Position numbers and translations under genes: made by a program. Positions 34,967 to 47,209 of a DNA stretch of 64,000 nt are shown piece after piece (the stretch's first letter is position 1; every line of letters begins with the position of its first letter). Under the pieces are notes generated by a model. It had not been told where the DNA came from. It did no database searches and saw only the letters and a list, made by a program, of their open reading frames with translations. The stretch comes from Bretschneidera sinensis. Its lineage: Eukaryota > Streptophyta > Magnoliopsida > Brassicales > Akaniaceae. The stretch covers positions 58,740,001-58,804,000 of the forward strand of contig CM043702.1 of assembly GCA_023935145.1 (NCBI GenBank). Direction: 5' to 3'.

Positions 34967-35046
34967 ATATCTATCTTTGTCTAAGTGTTTAAACCCGAAC
35001 CATTGTGCGGAGAGCTTCAGGATCCAAACTCATCTTGAGTCATCAA

Positions 35047-37450
35047 TTAACCAACTTCAATCCTAAGTAGTCCAAGGAAATGATTGAACTTACTTAGAGG
35101 TAGAACTTTAGTACCTAAATCCGTAGGATTTTCTTCCGTGGCTACCTTGTCCACATGGATGCATCCTTTCGTAACATTTTCCCGAATGAAATGATACTGA
35201 ACATCCATGTGCTTTGTCCTCTCATGGAACACCGGATTCTTACACAAGTGCAATGCACTTTGACTATCCGAAAACACCACAACCTGCTCCTCCAGTACCT
35301 TCAACTCTTCCAGCAAACCTTTGTACCACATAGCCTCCTTAATGGCCTCCATAGCCACTATGTACTCAGCCTCGATTGTTGAGAGTGCTACCATGGGCTG
35401 CAACTGAGCCTTCCAACTTACACAACATCCGTTTAAGTTAAAGAAGTAGGAGGTAATCAATCTCCTTTTATCATGGTCTGCTCCATAGTCCGAATCCACA
35501 AAACCCTTAAGGCAGATGGACTTACCCCTCTTCTCATAAACCAGCCCTACTTCTGGGCTTCCCTTCAAGTACCTCAGTAACCACTTCATCCCAAGCTAAT
35601 GCTCCTTTCCAGGATTACTCATAAACTTGCTGAGAACACTCATTACATGAGCAATGTCAGGTCTAGTGCTAACCATGGTGAACATAACAGAACCAACTGC
35701 ACTAGAGTAGGGGACTTTTTCTATTTCCTTCTTCTTCGCCTCCGATCTCGGACATTGATCGCTGGAGAACTTGAAAGCAAGGCGAACCTTCACTGGTTTG
35801 CTATCTTCTATAGAGAATTTAGATATCATCTTTTCTATGTAGGAAGTTTGAGAGATCTTCAATCTGTTTCTTTCCCTTTCCCGAATGATACACATCCCAA
35901 GGATCTTCTTTGCATGGCCAAAATCCTTCATCTTAAACTCCTCACTGAGTTGAGCCTTCAATTTCATTATCTTCTCCATGCTGCTCCCAACCAGCAACAT
36001 GTCATCAACATAGATGAGGATGATTACCACTTCCTCAACCTTATGTCCACGTGAGAAAGTTTCTGTGAAATCTATGTCTCTTCTTCTTGTGAACCCATTC
36101 GCCACCAGCCTAGCCTTGTTTTGGACTTCATCCTCTAGAGTATTCCTTTCTTTGATCTTGTAGATTCATCTATAATCTACAACTCTTTTTTTTTAGGTTT
36201 GGGCACCAACTCCCAAGAGTTGTTCTTCATCAAAGAGTCCATTTCTCCCTCCATAGCCAGCTGCCACTTTGATGAATCCTTACACTCCATGGCATCCGTG
36301 TAAGTTTCTGGTTCAACCTCTCCTTCTGTCAAGGAGCTACTACATTAGCATCCGCAAACTCATATCTCAAAGGTGGTCTAACCACCCTCTTTTCCCAGTC
36401 TCTTGTGAGCTGGTAGTCATTATGACTTGCTGCATCAACCTCTTCTTGTTCAACCTCTTCTTGAGTTTCTTGAGCATGGCCTTCATTCAAGGGCTCTACT
36501 TGATCCAAACCCTCTTGCCTTCCTTGCTCTACCTGAACCGAACTCTCCTTGATGCGATGCTCCACAACTTCCGGACTGGTTTGCTCACTAGGTCCTACAG
36601 GGTTAGTTTTCTCCAAGTAGGGAAATAACAATTCATTAAAAATAACATCCCTACTTATAATGAGTTTTATGCCTTTCTTTTCTAAGGACCACAACCTATA
36701 TCCCTTAACTCCATCACCATATCTTAGAAATACACATTTTCTAGATCTTGGGCTAAGTTTATCCTCCTTTTGATGTGCATATGCAACACACCCAAAAGTC
36801 TTAAAATTGCTTAATTCAGGGGATTTCCCACTCCACCTCTCCATGGGAGTCTTGAGCTCTAAAGCTCTAGAGGGTGATCTATTTACCAAGTATGCAGCTG
36901 TAGCCACAGCTTCTCCCCAAAAATATTTTAGTAAATCAGATTCTATTAACATGCACCTAACCTTTTCCATAAGGGTTCTATTCTTCCTCTCAGCAACTCC
37001 ATTTTGCTGAGGTGTTTTTACAACCGTTCAATGTTTTAGAATGCCATTTAATTCACAGATTTTATCAAATCCTTATTGCAAAATTCTAAGTCATTATCGG
37101 TTCATAAAGCCTTAACTACCCTACCCGTTTGAGTTTCAAGCAACTTCTTCCACACAACAAATTTATTCAAGGCATCCAATTTATTTCTAAGTAAATAAAC
37201 CCACACTCTTATTGAATAATCATCAATTAAAGATAGAAAGTAAAAGTTACCTCCCTGTGTTGGTGTTCTTGCTGGTCCCAAAGGTCCGAATGAATGTAGT
37301 CAAGAGTCCCCTTAGACTTGTGCACTCCGGTGTTGAAGCTGACCCGGTGTTGCTTCCCAAGAACGCAACTCTCACAGAAATCCAGTTTCTCTACTTTGTC
37401 ACCACCAAGTAGACCATCCTTGCTAAGAACTTGCAAGCCCTTTTTCGCTC
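35047..37450 (-). pseudogene. Integrase, reverse transcriptase and RNase H of copia copy 1
   Basis: 37227-37436 starts with the pre-integrase zinc region (FCESCVLGKQHRVSF). The integrase core lies at 36970-37226 across stops (LIDDYS, TDN, TPQQNGVAER). 36329-36970 holds the integrase tail (MEKVRCMLIESDL, FKTFGCVAYAHQKEDKLSPR, CVFLRYGDGVKGYRLW). 35596-36120 holds RT with YVDDMLLVGSS, but TETFS is joined directly to GHKVEEVVIILIYVDD, so about 85-90 residues of the palm are missing. 35047-35589 is RNase H (FVDSDYGADHDKRR, LSTIEAEYIVAMEAIKEAMW, SDSQSALHLCKNP). The enzyme set would copy and integrate the RNA. The RT deletion makes self-mobility unlikely. Confidence 0.9.
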
Positions 37451-38754
37451 ATACATCCCAAGCGAGTGTGCCAAAAGGCTGCCTTATCCATCTCAGCCAT
37501 CAAGCTTGCTGCTTGATCATTGATTTCTGTCTCTCTGATCATCTCATAGAGTTCATCGTTTCTTGCTGCCTTGATCACTACCAAAGATCCCTTAGCCACC
37601 TTGATCTTTCCTCCCTCTACTTTACATGTATACCCCATGGAATCCAGCTGCCCCAATGAGATCAAATTTCTCTTCAAATCTGGAAGATACCTCACATTTC
37701 GCAGCAGCCTTGTGACTCCATCAAATATCCTTAATTGGATTTCTCCAATCCCCCTCACTTGGCAAGAATAGTCATTATCTAAGAAGACCCTTCCATCATT
37801 GATCTCCTTGAAATTCTTGAACCATTCCTTGTGAGGGCACATGTGATAAGTGTACCCGGAATCAAGAATCCACTTTTCACTGTCTTGCCTCCTGCTCACA
37901 TTTGAGCACACAACAAGTACATTATCTTGTTGTTCTCCTTTGGCAACCGAAGCCTCTCCATTGTTGGTGTGGCTTCTTCTCTCATCCCACATCCTCTTCT
38001 TGCAGCCTTTCTTGAAATGGCCCTCTTTGTTGCAGTAGAAGCATCTCTTTCCAAATCTTGATTTAGAATCTGCTCTCCCATGGCTTTGCCCTCTACCTCT
38101 TGATTTTTCTCGGTAGTTGCCATGGTTGCTACTGCCATTCCGAGTTGCTGGCCTTCCTTTTACGAACAGCTCATCTCCATTTGATGTCTCCTTCATTTTG
38201 GCTTTGAAATCATGTGCCCTTATGACATTGATCACAATCTCCTTTGTTAAAGTATCCCTTCGATACTCAATAGCATTAATCAAATTATCAAAGCAATCAG
38301 GAAAAGAATTTAACAAGATAACAATCAATTGTTCATCCGAAAATGTAATGCTAAAACTATTCAAATCTTGAACTAGCTTATTAAAGACATCAAGATTATC
38401 TTGCAACTCTTTACTAGGATCCATTTTAAAAGCGAAGATTCTTTTAAGAAGATAAATTTTGTTAGGGAGAGTTTTGGTAAGAAACAACTCATCTAGTTTC
38501 TTCCATATGACAGCCGGATCTTCCGAGTCTCCGCACTCCCTTGTGACACTATCCGACATGTGCAAGAAAATGGTGCTATAAGCCATATTTTTCATCTCAA
38601 TCCACTGGTCCTTCGTGACACTTACTGGAAAAGTATCATCTTCTCCAATAGCCAAGTCCACTTTCTGTTGCATAAGAACAGCCTTGATCTTCCGCTTCCA
38701 TAGGGAAAAATCTCCCTTTCCATCAAATTTCTCAACCACAAAATTTGAAGCCAT
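37423..38754 (-). CDS. Gag and protease of copia copy 1
   Basis: The likely start is the ATG at 38754 (MASNFVVEKFDGKGDF); the upstream ATG at 38784 is less likely by comparison with copy 2. Residues 1-200 are a UBN2-type copia Gag. A nucleocapsid zinc knuckle CFYCNKEGHFKKGC lies near residue 240. The protease active site is WILDSGYTYHMC near residue 300. Next come the NVRYLPDLKRNLISLGQLD block and the pre-integrase start FWHTRLGCMSEKG. The frame ends at 37423 because of a one-base frameshift near 37440 before the integrase. Gag and protease themselves look intact. Confidence 0.9.
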   Translation of the reverse strand: MASNFVVEKFDGKGDFSLWKRKIKAVLMQQKVDLAIGEDDTFPVSVTKDQWIEMKNMAYSTIFLHMSDSVTRECGDSEDPAVIWKKLDELFLTKTLPNKIYLLKRIFAFKMDPSKELQDNLDVFNKLVQDLNSFSITFSDEQLIVILLNSFPDCFDNLINAIEYRRDTLTKEIVINVIRAHDFKAKMKETSNGDELFVKGRPATRNGSSNHGNYREKSRGRGQSHGRADSKSRFGKRCFYCNKEGHFKKGCKKRMWDERRSHTNNGEASVAKGEQQDNVLVVCSNVSRRQDSEKWILDSGYTYHMCPHKEWFKNFKEINDGRVFLDNDYSCQVRGIGEIQLRIFDGVTRLLRNVRYLPDLKRNLISLGQLDSMGYTCKVEGGKIKVAKGSLVVIKAARNDELYEMIRETEINDQAASLMAEMDKAAFWHTRLGCMSEKGLASS

Positions 38755-38958
38755 CTTTGCGGACAAGATCCCAGATTTATGCAATTACCCACAAATGCTT
38801 TCTTCAACCTCAAGAACACGATCGTAGATGGATCTTAACACCGTTCTTGAATCACCCTCAAGAACACGATCTGATCTTGATCTTTACTCTGTTCTTGAAT
38901 CACCCAAGAAGTTGATCTTTGATTCTTGGAGTCTTGACTCCGTAACCTTCTTGTTCTT

Positions 38959-39001
38959 GCTCTGATACCCAGCTGTGCAAGCTCCTCTAGCTCTGATACC
39001 A
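38959..39001 (-). other. Primer-binding site of copia copy 1, with a second PBS-like motif
   Basis: TGGTATCAGAGC (minus strand, 38990-39001) lies one base inside the 5' LTR edge at 39003. A second near copy, GGGTATCAGAGC, follows at 38959-38970. iMet tRNA is the expected primer. Confidence 0.85.
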
Positions 39002-39002
39002 C

Positions 39003-39992
39003 TGTTGGAAATCACTTTGACAAGATGCCCAGGTGGTGATCTTCCAAACACCCAAGTCTAGAATGACTTGTAGAGAGAAATACAACAATCGAAAGCAAGA
39101 AAGAAAAGAAGATAAGCGATTTGTTATCGAGGTTTGGCACTAGCCTACTTCCCCGTGAGTTCCTCTGAACTCTCTGCACTAAATCAGTGGTTCTTTACAA
39201 TTACAGCAACCCTCTTCAAGAAGCTCAAGTTCTTGAAGAAACCAAGAAGAGAATAAAGAAGATGATAAGAACTATTACAATGCTCTCTATCTAATCTAGA
39301 CTCCTCTCTCTTTATAACCAGCCTCACTATAATGAGTCCCTCTTGTGTTTGTGTCTTTGCACTCTTACACAATTCTCTCTTGTATGTCACTCTTTACAAT
39401 TGATCTCAAATTATATCACAATATTATCATGTTGAGAATGAAGCTAGGTAGCCCCTTATATAGTGCACCTACTTCTTGTCCAATCTTGAGAGTCAATCTC
39501 CACCCTTAGATCGTGATGACCACTTAACCATGGCCCTCCATCAATCCTAAGTGGTGTTATGCATTTTAACATTGCATCCATGCACCTAAGAGGAGGTTTA
39601 AACAAGCTGTCTATGTGTGCATCAGTTTGCCTGGCGCCTAGGCGCTGAATAGGGGGCGGTGAGGCGCTAGGCAAAGCTCATTTGCATCACATTTTGGGCG
39701 GTGCGGTGCTGGTGGAGGGGCGGTGCGGCGCTGCCCTTCTCCAAACTACTTCCTTGCTGGGCAGTGAGGCACTGGTGAAGGGTAGGTGAGGCCCACACTG
39801 ATGCTACCCTTCACACAGTAGTGTGCACTACTTTGCTTTGTTGTTTAGGGGTGTGCACACACACCCAAATGGATGCACACACATGTGTGCACTCCTTTAA
39901 CATGCTGTATTTTAATCTTCCAACCTCAGTTTAGACTTTAACCATCTTTGAACCATGTTTAGACATGTTTAAACCTTAGACAAATACCAACA
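39003..39992 (-). repeat. 5' LTR of copia copy 1
   Basis: 990 bp, begins TGTTGGAAATC and ends ATACCAACA on the plus strand. It differs from the 3' LTR by scattered substitutions. TATA box near 39455-39467 on the minus strand. Confidence 0.95.
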
Positions 39993-41520
39993 TCATTTCT
40001 CTTAACTCTACCATCAAACTCATATCATGATTCCCAGTAACAGCTAATCTCACTGTAGACGTTTTACTCAATGCATCAGCTACTACATTTGTCTTCTCTG
40101 GATGATAATGAACTGTACAGTCATAATCACTAATCAACTCTATCTACCTCCTCTACCTCAAATTCAACTTTCTCGGGGTAGGTAAATGTATCAAACTCTT
40201 ATGATCAGTGAAAATCTCATAAGTGGCTCCATACAGATGATGTCTCCAAATTTTTAATGCAGATATTATGGCAGCTAACTCAAAATCATAGGTTGGGTAA
40301 TTTCTATCATGGTTCTTCAATTATCTAGAAATATAGGCTAAAACTCTCCCATGTTACATCAACACACATCCCAACCCCTGATACAACGCATCACTATATA
40401 CCGTAAATCTTTCATCACCAGAAAGAAGTACTAATACTGGGGTAGTTGTTAACTTCTCTTTCAACAACTGAAAACTCTTCTCACATTCTTCTGACCACCT
40501 AAACTTCACTTCTTTCTTGGTCAATCTGGTCAGTGGTACAAAAATAATAGAAAAATTCTGGATGACCTTCTATAATAGCCAACTAACCCCAAAAAACTTC
40601 TAATTTCAGTCACACTAGTTGGTCTCTCCTAATTCAACACTACTTATACTTTCTGTGGGTCAACTGCTATATGATCTCCTAACACAACATGCCCCAAGAA
40701 AGATATTTCATTCAGCCAAAACTCACATTTAGAGAACTTTTCATATAATTCATCTCTCCTCATAATCTCCAACACAATCTCTAAATGTTTCACATGTTCT
40801 TCCTCATTCGTGGAATACACTAGGATATCATCAATAAATAAAATCACAAATCTATTTAAGAATGGTTTAAACATTCGATTCATCATATCCATAAATGTTA
40901 CATGAACATTAGTCAACCTAAGTAGCATAACAAGAAACTTATGATGGCCATAACATGTCCTAAAAGTAGTCTTAGGCACATCCCTTTCCTTTGTCCTCAA
41001 CTAGTGATAACCTGATCTCAAGTCTATCTTAGAAAACACTCTAGCCCCCTGCAACTACTCAAATAAATCATCTATCTAGGGCAAAAGATATTTATTCTTG
41101 ATAGTGATCTTATTCAGCAGTCTATAATCAATGCACAACCTCATCGTTCCATCATTCTTCTTCACAAACAACACATGGGCTCCCCAATATGACATATTAG
41201 GTCGAATAAATTATTTATCTAACAACTACTGAAGCTAAACTGTCAATTCTCTCAGTTTAACTGGCACCATTCTATAAGGTGTTATAGATATGGGTGCTGA
41301 TCCCGAAAGCATCTTAATAGAAAACTCAATCTCCCTACTCTGAGGTAAACCAAACAACTCCTCAAGGAATACATCAGGAAAATATTTCACCACTAAGATT
41401 TCATCTAACTTCCTAACCTCTTTCTTAGAATCCATGACATATGCCAAATACCTCTCACAACCCTTCATCAACCATCTACTAGCAGTCAAGGCAGAAATAA
41501 GACAGTTTGCAAGTATCTTA
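39993..41520 (-). pseudogene. Reverse transcriptase and RNase H of Tekay-type element 2
   Basis: 40644-41000 has the RT palm with [20 protein letters not shown] and [20 protein letters not shown]. 41235-41489 has the RT N-terminal linker (FPDVFLEELFGLPQSREIEF, ITPYRMVPVKLREL). 39998-40560 carries RNase H pieces (YNPTYDFEL-like, LIDYDCTVHYHPEKTNVVAD-like) with stops. Disrupted by multiple frameshifts and, on the left, by copia copy 1. Confidence 0.8.
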
Positions 41521-43091
41521 TGTTATCCTTGAAAGTTAAATTCCTCCTGCCCAGGTATCAACACCATATTCTTCCTAAAATAATCTACCTAAGCATGATA
41601 TGCAGACAACCAATTCGTCCCCAGAATCAAATCAAAATCTGTAATATCTAACGATAACAAATCAACTTCAAATTCTCTATTAGCCATATAGATAGTCCTG
41701 ATAATAATTCTATCCCCAGTAGGAACCTTAACAATAACATCATACATCAAAAGGATTAACACAAACATCAATAGATTTCATAAAAACACTAGATGCAAAA
41801 GAATGAGTTGCACCAGGATCAATCAACAGTCTAACAAATCTATTAAGAATAGATATCATACCCATAACAATACTAGGAGTAGCTTGTGCATCATGTTGGG
41901 TCAAGGTATAGACTCTGTTGTTACTGGGCTATAACTGACTACCGCGTCCCCTCTCAGCTACTGGTCGTCTGTCTCTACCCAATCTACTCCTTAATCTACC
42001 AATTCTATCCATCTGTCTCCTCCGAACAACTCCAACACCTACCTTAACAGATCTCCCCACTTGACAATCTACACAATATGTCATCCCTCACCACATACAA
42101 AGTATATCAGAGTAGGACAATTTCGAGATAGATGTCCTATCTGATTGCATCTATAGCAACCTTTTGTCTCTCTAGTATACATCATATTACCACCTCCCCT
42201 AGGTAGCACACCCACTCCTAATCTAATCTCTCCTATCTATAAACTACATGACATCTTTGTCAATCTGTAATGCTTTATCCACCATCATAGCATAATTTGC
42301 AATACTCATATAAGAGAGTTTATTTCGAATCTCATAGTGTAACCCGTCTAAAATTCTCTTTTTTTTCCTCTGTATTTACTAACTCAGGTATAAACCTTAA
42401 CAAGGCTACAAATCTACTATCATACTCAGCCATAGATAAAGTGTTCTACCTCAAATGAATAAAATCTATCTTCTGTTATGCTCTAAAAGTATCCAAAAAA
42501 TACTTCGCAAAGAACAAATCCTTAAACCTACACCAGGTTAAGGGTTGATCTACATGAGTACTCAATCTAGGTAGAATACCCTCCCACCATTGAGAAGCCT
42601 TACCTTCTAACTTAAATGAAGTAAAGACAAACTTTTGCCTATCTGTCACTAGAAAGACTTTAAAATATTTCTCAATATGTTTAATCCACTACTCAGCCTC
42701 AATAGGATTACAGATCCTCTAAAAAAATCTCACAAAATAGTCTTCTTGCATCTTATGTGCAAACACACCATCTCCCACATGAACTTCTTATCTCACCACA
42801 TCAGGTTCTACTCCTAGCCCTTTCCTCAAGTCTCCTTTGTATATTATCAACCCTATCTTCTACTGGATTCATTCTCTCTATAGCATGATCAAGAACCTCT
42901 TTCAGCTCATCTCTCCTAACACCAGATTCTCTCGCACCTCTACTAGTGCCAATTGTACTAGCAATTTATTCCCTTACAGGAACCACAAACTCTACCTCTA
43001 TCTCAGCCTCAACTCTTCTAAATATTGGGGGCCTACCACGTCATCTCTGGTTCAGTACTCTACCTCTAGTTCTGGCACGTCCACGTGTCAT
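41521..43091 (-). pseudogene. Gag and protease of Tekay-type element 2
   Basis: The start is the ATG at 43091 (MTRGRARTRGRV), as in element 1. The capsid region is broken by stops and frameshifts. A decayed zinc knuckle (FVCGEG..HI) lies near 42085-42130. The protease block near 41589-41850 has PGATHSFASSVFMKS and LDITDFDLILGTNWLSAYHA. No open frame spans a whole domain. Confidence 0.7.
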
Positions 43092-43177
43092 CTTCAAAAT
43101 CTACATTAAAATATTGTTTATTTAAATCTTTCATTTCTTTAAATTTTTATGTAGTCTATAGAATCATAAAACCTAAT

Positions 43178-43189
43178 GCTCTGATACCA
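43178..43189 (-). other. Primer-binding site of Tekay-type element 2
   Basis: TGGTATCAGAGC on the minus strand, four bases inside the 5' LTR edge at 43194, the same spacing as in element 1. Confidence 0.9.
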
Positions 43190-43193
43190 AAAT

Positions 43194-44975
43194 TGTAACG
43201 ACCCATCCCAGGTTAGCCAGCCCCGAGACAGTGTTGTCACATTTTGAAATCCCAACACGACACGTATATGAAACAATATAAAAACATACATCAACTAAAT
43301 ATATATATCAAGTTCTCAACTCTTTTTAGATGAGATACAACGTTTTTCTCCTATCATAAACAATATATACAATAATAACAAAATGCATGAATATTTAAAG
43401 CTTTTCAAAGTTTTCTTTTCTATTTCTTTCACAAGCCTTAGGATGCTGACCACGAGACTTACTTAAATTGTTCACTTTGGTTATCAGCTTAACTATCTAT
43501 CAACCCTATCCACAACCTGAAATATTTCAACAATAAGGAGTGAGCTTTACAAGCTCAGAGAATTAAATTTACTAGAAATACTCGATTTGTATACTTCTAG
43601 TTATATTCAATCATTATTAAATCAACATAATTAATCATTTATCTCTTCATACATACTAATTCAATCATTTATCAATTTCTTTATAAATAAATCATCAAAC
43701 TATCATCTTTTAATAAATATATCTCATATACCAATCATATCAATTTTTTTCTCATATATTTTATCAATTCAAGTTTTTCAGTTCAATATCATCATTTACC
43801 TCATTATGAGGTTCACATCATACAGACAATCAATCACATGATTCTTTATCATATCATCCTTTCAATTCTTTATCATCAAATTTTTCTCATTATAAGACTC
43901 ATCTGTCTATCAATCATTTCGCAATCAAGACTGATGTTGTAGCATTTCAGCCAACAATAATAAATATTCAGTGAAATAAATGCACGAATTTAAATTTTCT
44001 TTCTTTCTTTTTCATTAGATCATCACATCATTTCATTCTATCATCTGTGAAAGTCTTTCCAGATGTCGACATGTTTCAGCCAAACTAGCTACTTTCCTGG
44101 TCTTCTCAACAAAACCAACTGCCTTCCCGGTCTTCCCTTTATGCATATGAACATTAACATACAAGCAATCATACATCAAAACATTCAATTCAACTATCTC
44201 TTTCTCAAAATTATTATTTTATCATATACATATTAAATTGTCTCCTTATATATCATATCAATTTATCAATCACAGTTTTCAAGAATTTCATATATCTTTT
44301 CAGCATATTTTCCATCAATCCGTCCTCTTAAAAATACAACTTCTCATATAATTGATTTTTAGCATATTATTTAATTTTCTTTCATACTTAATCAACCAAA
44401 TCAACTATCAATTTTATACATGTGTCATCAAATCATTATAATTCAAAAATTAATTCAACTATCATCAATCTATATCTTATATTGGTCTCGATTACTAAAA
44501 TTAAATCTAACTCACCGCGTATTACTTAAAGCTACCCGTGAATCACCTATTTACCTTTTCTGCTCCTTTCAGTAATTTCCTGATATTACTGATCACTAAT
44601 ACCTAACCATAAATTTTCATTAATCTTACTATTTCATAACTTAATTCAAACAATATAATTATCTAGTTATGAGTTTTATTGAAAATTTAGCTCTAATTGA
44701 GATGAACTCTTGGTACTAAAATTGGATAACTGTAATTATCCTTAATATTGGAGAAATTTGTATGAATTTTTGTTAAGAGAATTTAAAGAAACCAAACAAA
44801 CGGGAGTCCAAACAAATAAACGGAAAGAAATATAAGCTTATGAGCTTATATTGAGTTTTTATTATTAATTTATTATAAAAAAGAATATATCCATTCACTT
44901 AATGTGAACGGTTCTGTCGCTTCACCGTTTACTTTTTTTATACTATATATATATAAATTATATGCATTATGAACA
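43194..44975 (-). repeat. 5' LTR of Tekay-type element 2
   Basis: Starts TGTAACGACCC and ends TTATGAACA on the plus strand, followed by target copy ATAAC. Its first 1.5 kb match the LTRs of element 1, while the last 250 bp do not, so the two are related subfamilies. It contains about two 30-bp minisatellite units at 44076-44140. Confidence 0.9.
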
Positions 44976-45631
44976 ATAACGTTGCTGAAATGACAAGAAG
45001 ACAAAGGATTACTTGCAACATATAGAAAACATATAAACTAAATAACATTTTATTGTTCATACCGAGTACATATAACCAGCATACAACAAAAAAATAACTT
45101 ATACTAGGAAGGCATCGAAATAGATAGCCTGCACACATAGCTTGAAGTCTCTATATGAATTGCAAAGGCTATCATGATGATTCTTCACACTCAATGTGAT
45201 GGTCTTCACGATGCCCTTCACCCTAGAGAATGCACTACAAGCATAGAAAGGTTAAATTTAAATGCAAAATTTGGTTTCTAAGGTACAAACACATAATGGT
45301 TGTGACTGAAAGTATAATACCCCATGCTTCTTATGCGTGATAAAGGTCCATCAGCTACATTTTCAGGAGTATGGGGAGTTTATTAGCCCATCTCCCTCTA
45401 TAGCCAACATCTTCATATCCACGGGCTCTGTAATTTTAACAAAGGATCTTATAATCCAAAATAAAAAAACATCAAGGGAGAAAGGGTTTATGTACAAATA
45501 TAAAATTAAATACATCATTACCTAGAGGTGGAGGATGTGAAGTCGATGTCTCATCTCCTTTATCGAGGATGCGCCCCCTGTCTGCCTCGTGCTCTCCCCC
45601 GTCTACCTTGTGCTCTCCCTCTCGATGGCAT
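44976..45631 (-). pseudogene. TnpA-like En/Spm protein, 5' exons
   Basis: The ATG at 45631 (minus) opens an Arg/Gly-rich N-terminus (MPSRGRAQGRRGRARGRQGA) typical of plant TnpA-like proteins. Further short exon-like stretches follow at 45330-45450. The intron that carries Tekay-type element 2 ends CTTCTTGTCATTTCAG just right of the insertion, and the next exon continues at 31321. Exon limits are approximate. Confidence 0.6.
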
Positions 45632-45839
45632 CATATTTTGCAAGAAAAAAAAAGATATGATGAAAACATATACACAATGCATTCTAAGTTAGATAAGATA
45701 CAAAAATGATGTTTCTGAGGAACAAGAACGTGAAAAAAAACCAAATATAATTAACAAGAATGACAAATATTCACTCAAGTTAATTTTAATTTTCTTACAA
45801 TGATGACACAAAAGCATTAATGGAATTAATTTTCACTAA

Positions 45840-47204
45840 ATAATATGGAAGAGAAATACGTTTACAAGTTAATCAACATTCATGCTATGATCTCCTCCTC
45901 CTCATCTTCTTCTTCCTCTTCCGTCTCATTCTTCTCCTCTTATTCTCATTCTTCTTCTTCTTCCTCATCTTCCTCTCATTCTTCTTCTTCATTTTTCGAA
46001 TCTTTTTTTCGTTTCTTCTACTCTTTTTTCTTAAACTCCTCCTACATTCAGGTGATCTACTTCCTCCATTATACCAATGAGATCATGAAGAATACCCAGT
46101 ATATGAAGTTCGTTATCCTCATCGACTAGGATTGGATAAAGAGTTTCATCCTCTTGAAAGTACTCTAGAACAATAAGCACTATCTCATGATTTGCATCTT
46201 CATATGAAGGAACATAGAAATTTCCCGTTGATTAAACTTTACAAATTGCCCACCAATCTAATCTTTATTTCTTCCTTAACAGGTACGGTGTATAGTACAC
46301 TTGTGTTGCTTGCTCCACCAACACAAACAGCTCATCTAAGCTTAGATGAGATTTATGCTTTATATCTTTAAGACCGTGTTTTGGGTGCACTATAAGTCCT
46401 CTCTTAGAATCGTACCAGTGATATTTAAACAATACAACTGTGTTATTTTTCCTTACATATTATACCTCTATAATTTTTGTTAACATACCGTATAAGTCAC
46501 GTTTGTATACGCGTAACAGCTACCTTTCACAAATACACTACTATTCATTGTTTTCTTGAATTTTCCATACTCTTCAGTATGAAATTTGAATTCGTTAACA
46601 TTGTAGCCACTATAACAAGTCACAAGTTTATGCAGACCAAGTTCTAGATCTCGTATGCAGTTGTCAATGATGTCATCCCTCAAAACTCATTAAAATAAAA
46701 TATATATGTTTATATTAATCTGTTTATAATATTGAGTCAATTATCTCATTCAATGTTTACTCACAAGGTCATGTAGCCATTTCACGAAATCCTTTTTGCG
46801 GAGCTTTTCAATTAATTCATCGGTAATACTAGGTTGCTTACGCCGCAACATTTCGCCATAATGCCTATAATAATGAACAAAATGACATTTCCAAAAGTAA
46901 TCCACATAATTATAAAAATTAGTTTTAACATAGGGGATAATGACTCACTCCACATATTGCTCGATCTCCATGCAATTTAAGAGAACATATATCTCTGTGG
47001 CTTTGATCTCATTTTCATCCAAATCTCTACTAGTTTGATAGCCAAATGCACGACATGGATAACAAACAATAGATGGTGGCCCATTTGGATCGACATCCCC
47101 CCATCTTTGTTTCGACCAACTCAATTCAACTTTGTTTGAACAATGGATTCAAAATAATATGAGCAAAAGTTTGACGTTTCTTCTATGATGCATGCTTCAA
47201 CAAT
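45840..47204 (-). pseudogene. TNP2-type CACTA transposase, C-terminal part (DUF4218/DUF4216)
   Basis: 47080-47204 encodes EACIIEETSNFCSYYFE, the DUF4218 block. 46760-46860 encodes LRRKQPSITDELIEKLRKKD and FVKWLHDL. 46480-46690 encodes YSGYNVNEFKFHTEEYGKFK and NSSVFVKGS, the DUF4216 start. 46210-46440 continues with VVLFKYHWYDSKRGLIV-like sequence and LSLDELFVLVEQATQVYYTP. The tail (45880-46140) is acidic and low in complexity (GAA/GAG-rich). TNP2 is the catalytic CACTA transposase; its catalytic part lies further right. The gene is cut at 47204 by the Sirevirus-like element and resumes at 58548. Confidence 0.85.
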
Positions 47205-47209
47205 AAAAC

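Larger units (their letters stand above)
33977..39992 (-). mobile_element. Tork/Tnt1-like Ty1/copia retrotransposon, copy 1
   Basis: Two 990-bp LTRs (33977-34966 and 39003-39992) that look nearly identical, a perfect target duplication TCATT (33972-33976 and 39993-39997), an iMet primer site at 38990-39001, and gag-protease-integrase-RT-RNase H on the minus strand (integrase before RT, the copia order). It is the youngest insertion, nested in Tekay-type element 2, which is nested in the CACTA element. RT carries an internal in-frame deletion, and there are few stops (for example one in place of Trp between RT and RNase H at 35596). Confidence 0.95.
31322..44975 (-). mobile_element. Tekay-type chromovirus 2 (Ty3/gypsy), inserted in the CACTA TnpA-like gene
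   Basis: Flanked by a perfect five-base duplication ATAAC (31317-31321 and 44976-44980). The full 5' LTR is 43194-44975, the primer site 43178-43189, gag 42050-43091, protease 41521-41910, RT and RNase H 39993-41520, integrase and chromodomain 32540-33976, and a truncated 3' LTR 31322-32538. Copia copy 1 (33977-39992) is nested between RNase H and integrase. Outside the element the TnpA frame resumes: the intron end TTTCAG is on the right side and the exon start CAACGTTATCGG spans the insertion point. Related to element 1 but with divergent LTR ends. Confidence 0.9.

Noticed and set aside
35155..38827. Plus-strand ORFs across copia copy 1
   Set aside because: All are antisense shadows of the strongly supported minus-strand gag-pol.
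45845..46129. Serine-rich ORF on the plus strand
   Set aside because: It is the antisense of the GAA/GAG-rich acidic tail of the TNP2 C-terminal region.
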